NCBI GenBank assembly: GCA_015655225.1
Contig: JAATFK010000182.1
Location: 1 to 5,873, forward strand
Length of the DNA: 5,873 nucleotides
Source of the DNA: Solirubrobacterales bacterium
Lineage (GTDB): Bacteria; Actinomycetota; Thermoleophilia; Solirubrobacterales; Solirubrobacteraceae
Reading direction: 5' to 3'
Shown: piece by piece, positions 1 to 5,015 of the stretch
How positions within the stretch are numbered: position 1 is the first letter of the stretch
Layout: every line of letters begins with the position of its first letter
The notes under the pieces: model-generated
What the model saw: the letters and a program-made list of their open reading frames with translations, nothing else
Database searches by the model: none
What the model was told of the DNA's origin: nothing
Translations under genes and position numbers: made by a program

Positions 1-824
1 CGGTCGCCGTGCTGCTGCCCGCCAACGTCCTGCACGTCGCCGCGATGAGCGTCTGGGTCGGCGGCCTCGTCGCGCTGCTGCTGGCGCTGCCGGCGGCGAC
101 CCGCCGGCTCGACGGCGGTGACCGCGGCCGGCTGCTGGCGGCCGCGCTGACGCGCTTCTCGCCGCTCGCCCTGGCCGGCGTGATCGTCCTGCTCGTCACC
201 GGGCTGGTGCAGAGCTACGTGCTCGTGCGCACGCCCGCGCACCTGCTGAACACCGCGTTCGGCCGCGTGGCGCTGATCAAGTTCGGGCTGCTGCTGGTCC
301 TGATCGGCTTCGGCGCCTACCAGCGGCGGCGCTCGCTGCCGCGACTGGAGCGCGTCGCGGCGGAGGGCGTCAGCCCGGGCGCCGCCGGCGTGCTGCTGCG
401 CCGGGCGCTGCGCGGCGAGCTGGCGCTGATCGTCGCCGTCTTCGGCGTGACCGGCGCGCTGACCGGCTACGCGCCGTCGATCACGGTCGGCGGCGGGCCG
501 TACGCGAAGACGACGACGGTCGGTCCGGCTCAGCTCCAGATCTCGCTCGACCCCGCCGCCGTCGGCTCGAACGAGATGCATCTCTACCTGCTGAATCCGA
601 GAGACGGCACGCAGTACACGGGGGCGAAGGAGGTCGACGTCTCGGCGACGCAGCCGAAGCAGTCGATCGGCCCGATCGAGGAGAAGGCCGACCTCGCCGG
701 CCCCGGCCACTACGTCGTGCCGTCCGCGACGTTCGGCGTGCCGGGGACGTGGGACGTGACGGTCACGGTCCGCGTCTCGGCCTTCGACGAGTACACGCGC
801 AAGCTGGAGGTTCCGATCAAATGA
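1..824 (+). CDS. copD: CopD-family copper resistance/transport membrane protein, 5'-truncated by the window edge
   Basis: This is the C-terminal part of a CopD (PF05425-type) membrane protein. The reading frame is open from base 3 to the left edge, so the GTG at 9 is unlikely to be the true start; a CopC domain probably lies upstream, as in CopC-CopD (YcnJ-like) fusions. Counting visible residues from base 3, four membrane segments are seen at about 8-29, 52-75, 88-106 and 137-156. CopD-like features include the LHVAAMSVWVGG segment (10-21), RFSPLALAG (51-59) and the TP..LL..FGR.ALIKFGLL block (78-98) followed by GAYQRRR. Residues about 160-273 form a beta-rich extracytoplasmic domain (GPAQLQISLDP, NEMHLYL, GPGHYV, GTWDVTV) resembling FixH/YtkA-like domains that end many actinobacterial CopD proteins. 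Known role of the family: moving copper across, or delivering it through, the cytoplasmic membrane. The stop overlaps the next start in ATGA, so the two genes are probably translationally coupled. Confidence 0.88.
   Translation, partial: VAVLLPANVLHVAAMSVWVGGLVALLLALPAATRRLDGGDRGRLLAAALTRFSPLALAGVIVLLVTGLVQSYVLVRTPAHLLNTAFGRVALIKFGLLLVLIGFGAYQRRRSLPRLERVAAEGVSPGAAGVLLRRALRGELALIVAVFGVTGALTGYAPSITVGGGPYAKTTTVGPAQLQISLDPAAVGSNEMHLYLLNPRDGTQYTGAKEVDVSATQPKQSIGPIEEKADLAGPGHYVVPSATFGVPGTWDVTVTVRVSAFDEYTRKLEVPIK
806..810 (+). promoter_or_regulatory. Ribosome binding site GGAGG that fixes the start of the 481-aa membrane protein at 821
   Basis: GGAGG lies 10 bases before the ATG at 821, inside the last codons of copD. 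It supports the ATG at 821, which overlaps the copD stop (822-824), over the in-frame upstream start at 749. The protein beginning at 821 has a proper signal peptide (basic RRAPR followed by a hydrophobic core), whereas the extension from 749 merely reads copD codons in another frame. Confidence 0.65.
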
Positions 825-2266
825 CCCGACCGATGCCATGGCGCCGCGCGCCGCGCGCGACCGCCGTCGCTTCCCTGCTGGCGCTGCTCGTCGCGCTCGA
901 CGCCGGCTTCCCGTCGCTCGCGAGCGCGCACGGGCTCGTCGGCGGCACGACCCTGCCGATCCCCGAGTGGCTGTTCGCGTGGGCGGCGGCGATCGTCCTG
1001 ATCGTCTCGTTCTTCGCGCTCGCGCTGCTGTGGCCGCGACCGCGGCTCCAGCAGCACGGGCTGCGCAAGGTCGCGCGGATCCCGCGCGGGACGAGACCGG
1101 TCTGCGAGCTGATCGGCGTCGCGCTGTTCGCGATCGTCGTCTACTGCGCGTTCGCCGGCACCTCGGTGCCGCTCGCGAACCTCGCGCCGACCGTCGTCTG
1201 GGTCGCGTTCTGGGTCGGCGTGCCGGTCGCGAGCGTGCTGCTCGGCGACATCTTCCGCCCGTTCAACCCCTGGCGGGCGATCGCGCGCTGGTTCGGGCTG
1301 CTGGGGAAGCTCGTGCCCGGCCTCGCGGGCGAGCCGATGCGCTACCCGGCGCGGCTCGGGAACTGGCCTGCGGCGGCCGGGATCATCGCGTTCGCATGGG
1401 TCGAGCTGGTCTACGTCAACCGCGACGACCCGGCGACGCTCGGCGTCCTGATGGTCAGCTTCGCGTTCGTCCAGGTGATCGGGATCAGCCTCTTCGGCGA
1501 TGAGACGTGGAGCACGCGGGCGGACCCGTTCAGCGTCTGGTTCGGCCTCTGCGCGCGGATCTCGGTGTGGGAGACGCGCGGGCGGGACCTCTGCGTTCGG
1601 CCGCTGCTGTCGGGGCTCCCGGGGCTGGAGGTGCTGCCGGGGACGGTCGCGCTGCTGTGCGCGCTGATCGGCTCGACGACGTTCGACGGCGCCTCCAACG
1701 GCGTGCTGTGGGTGAACGTCGCGCCGCACCTGCAGACGTTCTTCGGCAACCTCGGGTTCGGTCCGACGGCCGCCGGCGAGGTCTCGTTCTCGCTAGGGCT
1801 GGCGATCGCGGTCGCGTTCGTCGCGCTGCTCTACTGGGCCGGCGTGCGCGGCATGCGGACGGTCGGCGGGCGGCACACGACGACGGAGCTGGCGGGACGG
1901 TTCGTCCACACGCTCGTGCCGATCGCGTTCGCCTACGCGCTCGCGCACTACTTCTCGCTGCTCGTCTACCAGGGGCAGGCGCTCGGCTACCTGATCTCCG
2001 ACCCGCTCGGGCACGGCTCGAACCTGTTCGGGACCGCGAACGGGCAGGTCAACTACGGCCTGATCTCAGCCTCGGCGATCTGGTACGTCCAGGTCGGTGC
2101 GCTCGTCGCCGGGCACGTCGGCGGGCTCGTCCTGGCGCACGACCGCGCGCTGGCGGTCTACCGCGAGGACGCGGTCGCGGCGACCCGCTCGCAGTACTGG
2201 ATGCTGACCGTGATGGTCGGCTTCACGTGCCTCGGGCTGTGGCTGCTCTCGGCGGTCAACACGTGA
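821..2266 (+). CDS. Polytopic membrane protein of a copper locus, function unknown
   Basis: A 481-aa integral membrane protein whose biochemical function I cannot name. Residues 1-36 look like a signal peptide (RRAPR, then VASLLALLVALDAG, ending SLASA), leaving His37 as the likely first mature residue (HGLVGG). About ten hydrophobic segments follow, near 51-71, 94-113, 121-143, 183-201, 206-226, 272-288, 322-342, 362-383, 414-438 and 458-478. Distinctive motifs are LPIPEWLFAW (45-54), DIFRPFNPW (143-151), FGDETWSTRADPFSVWF (225-241), HYFSLLVYQGQ (376-386), ISDPLGHGSNLFGTA (392-406) and HVGGLVLAHDRA (432-443), with several histidines in or near membrane segments. From memory, actinobacterial relatives sit beside copper genes and some carry the database name 'fenitrothion hydrolase'; nothing visible here supports hydrolysis. 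The ATGA overlap with copD and ycnI nearby suggest a role in copper traffic (inference). Confidence 0.85.
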   Translation: MTRPMPWRRAPRATAVASLLALLVALDAGFPSLASAHGLVGGTTLPIPEWLFAWAAAIVLIVSFFALALLWPRPRLQQHGLRKVARIPRGTRPVCELIGVALFAIVVYCAFAGTSVPLANLAPTVVWVAFWVGVPVASVLLGDIFRPFNPWRAIARWFGLLGKLVPGLAGEPMRYPARLGNWPAAAGIIAFAWVELVYVNRDDPATLGVLMVSFAFVQVIGISLFGDETWSTRADPFSVWFGLCARISVWETRGRDLCVRPLLSGLPGLEVLPGTVALLCALIGSTTFDGASNGVLWVNVAPHLQTFFGNLGFGPTAAGEVSFSLGLAIAVAFVALLYWAGVRGMRTVGGRHTTTELAGRFVHTLVPIAFAYALAHYFSLLVYQGQALGYLISDPLGHGSNLFGTANGQVNYGLISASAIWYVQVGALVAGHVGGLVLAHDRALAVYREDAVAATRSQYWMLTVMVGFTCLGLWLLSAVNT

Positions 2267-2269
2267 GGC

Positions 2270-2285
2270 GCGGCCGGGAGGCCGC
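2270..2285. terminator. GC hairpin between convergent genes, possible bidirectional terminator
   Basis: GCGGCC (2270-2275) pairs perfectly with GGCCGC (2280-2285) around a GGGA loop, which is a GNRA-type tetraloop on the plus strand. It starts three bases after the stop of the 481-aa gene and lies just beyond the stop of the small minus-strand gene, the expected place for a shared terminator. No T-run follows on either strand, so intrinsic termination would be weak or of the GC-rich actinobacterial kind. In DNA this rich in GC a six-pair stem can occur by chance. Confidence 0.4.
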
Positions 2286-2292
2286 TCGCGCG

Positions 2293-2499
2293 CTAGGCGC
2301 GGGCGGCGTCGCGCCGCTCGGCCGCGGCGGCGCGCGACTCGATGCGCGCGGCCATGCGGCCGCGGCGGGCCGGTCTGCCGGCCGCCTTGCGCTTCTTCTC
2401 GCGCATCGTCGAGATGCCGAGGCCGCCCGCGAGCAGCACTGCCGGGGCGGCGTAGATGAACGACACGTACCAATGGCCGAAGCAGGCGAAGACCGTCAT
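2293..2499 (-). CDS. Small single-pass membrane protein with a CFGH motif, unknown function
   Basis: A 68-aa protein of unknown function. It begins MTVFACFGHWYVSFIY, has one hydrophobic segment at about 10-30 (ending LLAGGLGI), and continues into a strongly basic tail (REKKRK at 33-38, then RPARRGR). This layout suggests an inner-membrane anchor with the tail in the cytoplasm. Cys6 and His9 form a C-x-x-H pair that might bind metal; this is speculation. The third codon position is G or C in nearly every codon (CAT, GCA and AGA are exceptions), as expected of a true gene here, and the composition is unlike the Arg/Asp-rich shadow frames nearby. No Shine-Dalgarno sequence precedes the ATG, but a TAGGCT element seven bases upstream suggests a leaderless or near-leaderless message. 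It converges on the copD pair and diverges from ycnI, so it may belong to the same copper response. The Ala/Arg-rich C-terminus (after about 47) looks like low-complexity sequence. Confidence 0.68.
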   Translation of the reverse strand: MTVFACFGHWYVSFIYAAPAVLLAGGLGISTMREKKRKAAGRPARRGRMAARIESRAAAAERRDAARA

Positions 2500-2506
2500 C
2501 GGTCAG

Positions 2507-2512
2507 AGCCTA
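2507..2512 (-). promoter_or_regulatory. Candidate -10 element TAGGCT for the small minus-strand membrane protein
   Basis: Read on the minus strand, TAGGCT fits the TANNNT -10 pattern and stands seven bases before the ATG at 2499, which places the transcription start at or next to the start codon. The same hexamer occurs six bases before the kinase ATG at 3555. No convincing -35 element was seen. It lies in the 51-bp divergent gap (2500-2550) with ycnI. The GAGC/GCTC inverted arms at 2506-2509 and 2515-2518 overlap it, but they are too short to call an operator. Confidence 0.5.
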
Positions 2513-2538
2513 GCGCTCGGCTGCCATCGATGCCAGAC

Positions 2539-2544
2539 AGGAGG
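2539..2544 (+). promoter_or_regulatory. Strong ribosome binding site AGGAGG for ycnI
   Basis: A full AGGAGG consensus stands six bases before the ATG at 2551. It decides the ycnI start, because the open frame continues far upstream (to about 1507) through the 481-aa gene and the small minus-strand gene. The following codons encode a good signal peptide, which agrees. Confidence 0.85.
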
Positions 2545-2550
2545 TTCCCC

Positions 2551-3258
2551 ATGCAACGACGATCGATCGCTGCCGTCACGACGGCCGCCTTCGCGCTCGG
2601 CCTGCCGGCCGCCGCGCAGGCGCACGTGACGTTGCAGCCCAGCAGTGAGCCAGCCGGCGCGGAGACCGTGCTGAACGTGCGCGTGCCGACCGAGCGCGAC
2701 GACGCCTCGACCGTGAGAGTCGACGTCAGACTGCCGCCCGGCTTCGTCGAGGCCGACGTCGAGCCGCAGCCCGGCTGGAGAGTGAAGGTCGTCAAGCAGA
2801 AGCTCGCGAAGCCGATCCAGACCGACGACGGGCCGATCAACGAGGCGGTCTCGGAGATCAGCTGGACCGGCAGCGGGACGGGCGAGGGCGCGATCCCGCC
2901 GGGAGGCTTCAAGGACTTCCCGGTGCTCGTGCTGCTCCCTGGCAGAGCCGGCCAGAGACTCACGTTCAAGGCCGTGCAGACGTACTCGAACCACGCCGTC
3001 GTGCGCTGGATCGGCGCGCCCGGCAGCGAGTCGCCGGCGCCGCAGGTGACGCTCACGAGCGCCTCCGACGCGGCTGGGTCGGCTGGGTCGAGCGGGTCCA
3101 CGGGCTCCGCCCCGACGCCGGCAACCGCCGTCGTGCAGAAGAGCGACGGGGCCAGCAAGGGCCTCGGCGTGGCCGCGCTGATCGCCGGAGTGCTCGGGCT
3201 CGTGCTCGGCGCCGGCGCCCTGTTCCTCTCGCTGCGCCGGACGCGCGCCGCCGCCTAG
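2551..3258 (+). CDS. ycnI: YcnI-like (DUF1775) copper-binding protein, exported and membrane-anchored
   Basis: A 235-aa protein of the YcnI/DUF1775 family, which binds Cu(II) outside the cytoplasmic membrane and usually sits beside CopC/CopD (YcnJ-like) genes. Residues 1-24 are a signal peptide (MQRRS, hydrophobic core, PAAAQA). Cleavage there leaves His25 as the mature N-terminus (HVTLQPSSEPAGAET), matching the family's monohistidine copper site. Other family signatures are VRVPTERDDAST (43-54), LPPGFVEADVEPQPGW (61-76), ISWTG (103-107), GGFKDFPVLVLLPG (118-131) and VQTYSNHAVVRWIGAPGSESPAP (142-164); Trp153 probably corresponds to the conserved tryptophan near the metal site. A Gly/Ser/Ala/Thr linker (about 171-192) leads to one C-terminal membrane helix (204-228) ending RRTRAAA. 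AGGAGG fixes the start. Five of its thirteen arginine codons are AGA, far more than in neighbouring genes. An 81-aa gene follows after 10 bp, likely in the same transcript. Family assignment is firm; the precise role (chaperone or scavenger) is inferred. Confidence 0.93.
   Translation: MQRRSIAAVTTAAFALGLPAAAQAHVTLQPSSEPAGAETVLNVRVPTERDDASTVRVDVRLPPGFVEADVEPQPGWRVKVVKQKLAKPIQTDDGPINEAVSEISWTGSGTGEGAIPPGGFKDFPVLVLLPGRAGQRLTFKAVQTYSNHAVVRWIGAPGSESPAPQVTLTSASDAAGSAGSSGSTGSAPTPATAVVQKSDGASKGLGVAALIAGVLGLVLGAGALFLSLRRTRAAA
3073..3108 (+). repeat. Nine-base tandem repeat in the ycnI linker
   Basis: Two perfect copies of GCTGGGTCG (3073-3081, 3082-3090) are followed by two degenerate nine-base units, AGCGGGTCC and ACGGGCTCC. 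In frame each unit encodes [A/S/T]-G-S, giving residues 175-186. This is a flexible spacer between the copper-binding domain and the membrane anchor; slippage would change its length without breaking the frame. Confidence 0.7.
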
Positions 3259-3268
3259 CGAGCCGACC

Positions 3269-3514
3269 GTGTCCGTGCTGCTGACCGCGCTCCTCGCACT
3301 CGCCCCGGCGCTGCTGCTGCTCGGCCTGGTGCTGCTCGGGTGCTTCCCGGGCGAGCGCGCCATCGCCGCGGCCGTGGCCAGGGCCTGGCGGCGACGCCGC
3401 CCCGGGCGGTCGAGCGGGCGAAGCGGGCGCAACGGCACGGACCTCCCCCGCGGCGGCCGGCTGATCGCGGCCAGCCTCGCCGGACGGGGACCCCCGGCGC
3501 CCCAGCCGGCCTGA
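3269..3514 (+). CDS. Small membrane-anchored protein downstream of ycnI, unknown function
   Basis: An 81-aa protein that I do not recognise as a named family. A hydrophobic N-terminal segment (about 3-25) ends LLGCFPGER, followed by an amphipathic stretch (AIAAAVARAW, 31-40), four arginines (41-44) and a polar Gly/Arg/Ser region. The C-terminal part reads LPRGGRLIAASLAGRGPP (59-76), a conserved-looking block that I associate from memory with small actinobacterial proteins, so I take the gene as real. The basic residues after the helix predict the C-terminus in the cytoplasm. Cys25 sits in an LLGC context that could be a poor lipobox, but there is no basic N-region, so a plain membrane anchor is likelier. 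The start is GTG at 3269, ten bases after the ycnI stop; GTG at 3275 is an alternative. No strong ribosome site is visible, so it may be translationally coupled to ycnI. Its place suggests an accessory role in copper handling (inference). Confidence 0.68.
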   Translation: MSVLLTALLALAPALLLLGLVLLGCFPGERAIAAAVARAWRRRRPGRSSGRSGRNGTDLPRGGRLIAASLAGRGPPAPQPA

Positions 3515-3521
3515 CGCCGGC
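3505..3521 (+). terminator. GC hairpin spanning the stop of the small gene, possible weak terminator
   Basis: GCCGGC at 3505-3510 and again at 3516-3521 can pair around the five-base loop CTGAC, which contains the stop codon of the 81-aa gene (3512-3514). A run of eight C (3527-3534) follows rather than T, so this is not a classic intrinsic terminator. It is the only hairpin noticed before the kinase promoter. Confidence 0.3.
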
Positions 3522-3542
3522 CACGACCCCCCCCGCCGCCCG

Positions 3543-3548
3543 TAGGCT
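3543..3548 (+). promoter_or_regulatory. -10 element TAGGCT for a leaderless kinase mRNA
   Basis: TAGGCT fits TANNNT and ends six bases before the ATG at 3555, so transcription would start at the A of the start codon. There is no Shine-Dalgarno sequence here, only GCCGCCCG before the element. This favours ATG at 3555 over the in-frame GTG at 3549, which would begin immediately after the -10 and therefore lie upstream of the transcript start. No clear -35 was seen at the usual spacing. Confidence 0.6.
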
Positions 3549-3554
3549 GTGCGA

Positions 3555-5015
3555 ATGGGAACCCTGGTGGCCGGGGTCGACTGCTCGACGCAGGCGACGA
3601 AGGTCCTCGTGCTCGACGCCGAGGACGGACGCGTGCTCGCTCGCGGCCAGGCGCCGCACGAGGTGCGCGGGAGCGACGGCGCGCGTGAGAGCGACCCCGA
3701 GGGCTGGTGGGAGGCGCTGCGGGCCGCGCTGGCACAGACAGGACGTGCTCGGGAGATCGAGGCGATCGCGGTCGCCGGCCAGCAGCACGGGCTCGTCGCG
3801 CTCGATCGCGACGGCCGCCCGCTGCGTCCCGCGCCGCTCTGGAACGACGTCACGAGCGCGCCCGACGCGACCGCGCTGATCGCCGACCTCGGCGGTCCCG
3901 ACGCGTGGGCGCGACGGATCGGCAGCGTGCCGACGGCCTCCTTCACCGTCACGAAGTGGGCGCGGCTGCGGCGGATCGATCCGCGCGCGGCGGAGGCGGT
4001 CGCGGCGGTGCGGCTACCCCATGACTTCCTCACCGAGCGGCTGAGCGGCCGGGCGGTGACCGACCGCGGCGACGCGTCCGGCAGCGGCTGGTGGTCGCCG
4101 GCCGACGGCGCCTACGCCGACGACGTGCTCGCGCTGGAGCGGGTCGGCCTCGACCGCGCGCTGCTGCCGGAGGTGCTGCCCGGGAGCGCGGCGGTGGGGA
4201 TGGCGCGGACCGCCGGCGCGGCGGGGCTTGGACTGCGCGCCGAGACGGTCGTGGCGGCCGGCACCGGCGACAACATGGCGGCCGCCGTCGGGCTCGGGCT
4301 GGAGGGCGGGACGCCGGTGGTGAGCCTCGGGACCTCGGGCACCGCGTTCGCGGTGACGACGCGGCCGTCGGCCGACGCGAGCGGGATCGTCGCCGGCTTC
4401 GCGGACGGGGGCGAGCGCTTCCTCCCACTCGTCTGCACGCTCAACGCGACGCTCGCGATCGACCGCGTCGCGGCGTGGCTGGGGCTCGACCGCGAGGCGG
4501 TGGAGCCGGCCGGGGAGGTGGTCGTGCTGCCGTACCTCGACGGCGAGCGGACGCCGGTCTACCCGCACGCGGCGGGGACGATCACCGGGCTGCGGCACGC
4601 GACGACGCCGGGCCAGATCCTCCAGGCCGCCTACGACGGTGCGCTGGAGTCGCTGCTGGCGGGACTCGACGTGCTCGACGCCTCGACGGGTGGATTGGAG
4701 AGGGACGCGCCGCTCGTGCTGGTCGGCGGGGGCGCGCGCGGGGCGGCGTGGCGGGAGACGGCCGCGCGCCTCTCGGGCCGCCGGGTGGTGGTGCCGGAGG
4801 AGAGCGAGCTGGTCGCGGTCGGGGCGGCGGCGCTGGCGGCGGCGGCGCTCGGCGGAGGCGGTGGTCGCCGTCGTGATGCGGCCGCGATCGCGCGGGGCTG
4901 GGCGGCGGGCGGTCGGTCTCCGGTCGAGCTGGAGGAGCGCCCGCGCGACGAGGGTCGGCTCGCCCGGATGCGGTCGATCCGGGCGCGGCTCGACGAGCTG
5001 AACGCGGAGGGCTAG
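3555..5015 (+). CDS. xylB: FGGY-family carbohydrate kinase, probable xylulokinase
   Basis: A 486-aa FGGY kinase, close to the usual xylulokinase length of about 480-500. It would phosphorylate D-xylulose to xylulose 5-phosphate with ATP in the cytoplasm, feeding the pentose phosphate pathway. The N-terminal lobe (about 3-240) begins VAGVDCSTQATKVLVLD, the phosphate-binding loop, and carries VAGQQHGLV (73-81), LWND (95-98), TASFTVTKW (127-135), RLPHDFLTERLSG (153-165) and TDRGDASGSGWW (169-180). GTGDNMAAAVG (236-246) contains the expected catalytic base Asp239. The C-terminal lobe has VSLGTSGTAFAV (256-267), PYLDGERTP (326-334) and the nucleotide-binding VLVGGGARGAAWRE (388-401). Xylulokinases commonly have GQMHG where this has GQQHG. 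A glycine/arginine-rich insertion (433-440) precedes the C-terminal tail. No xylose isomerase or sugar transporter is in view, so the exact sugar is inferred. It appears to be transcribed alone from its own leaderless promoter, and its stop overlaps that of the convergent phosphatase gene. Confidence 0.88.
   Translation: MGTLVAGVDCSTQATKVLVLDAEDGRVLARGQAPHEVRGSDGARESDPEGWWEALRAALAQTGRAREIEAIAVAGQQHGLVALDRDGRPLRPAPLWNDVTSAPDATALIADLGGPDAWARRIGSVPTASFTVTKWARLRRIDPRAAEAVAAVRLPHDFLTERLSGRAVTDRGDASGSGWWSPADGAYADDVLALERVGLDRALLPEVLPGSAAVGMARTAGAAGLGLRAETVVAAGTGDNMAAAVGLGLEGGTPVVSLGTSGTAFAVTTRPSADASGIVAGFADGGERFLPLVCTLNATLAIDRVAAWLGLDREAVEPAGEVVVLPYLDGERTPVYPHAAGTITGLRHATTPGQILQAAYDGALESLLAGLDVLDASTGGLERDAPLVLVGGGARGAAWRETAARLSGRRVVVPEESELVAVGAAALAAAALGGGGGRRRDAAAIARGWAAGGRSPVELEERPRDEGRLARMRSIRARLDELNAEG

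Noticed and set aside
9..11. GTG at 9 as the start of the copD gene
   Set aside because: The frame is open to the left edge and the first visible residues are already a CopD membrane segment, so the gene is cut by the window.
749..820. Upstream in-frame start for the 481-aa membrane protein
   Set aside because: It lies wholly inside copD and would bury the signal peptide. ATG at 821 has a ribosome site and the ATGA overlap.
710..1729. 339-codon minus-strand open frame opposite the 481-aa membrane protein gene
   Set aside because: Its composition is Arg/Asp/Glu-rich and low complexity, typical of antisense frames in very GC-rich genes. The plus strand has a coherent membrane protein with signal peptide and ribosome site.
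2506..2518. Inverted GAGC/GCTC arms in the ycnI divergent gap as a copper-regulator operator
   Set aside because: Four-base arms are too short and common in GC-rich DNA, and they do not resemble a CsoR or CueR site that I can recognise.
1507..2550. Long upstream extension of the ycnI reading frame
   Set aside because: It is Arg-rich shadow sequence. The AGGAGG at 2539-2544 and the signal peptide starting at 2551 set the true start.
3527..3534. Run of eight C before the kinase promoter as a regulatory or terminator element
   Set aside because: A simple homopolymer with no supporting structure; it could equally be neutral spacer or a sequencing artefact.
2503..3735. 410-codon minus-strand open frame opposite ycnI and the small gene
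   Set aside because: Arg/Ala/Gly-rich without domains; it lies over the well-supported ycnI gene. The minus-strand frames at 2496-3158 and 3053-4033 are rejected for the same reason.
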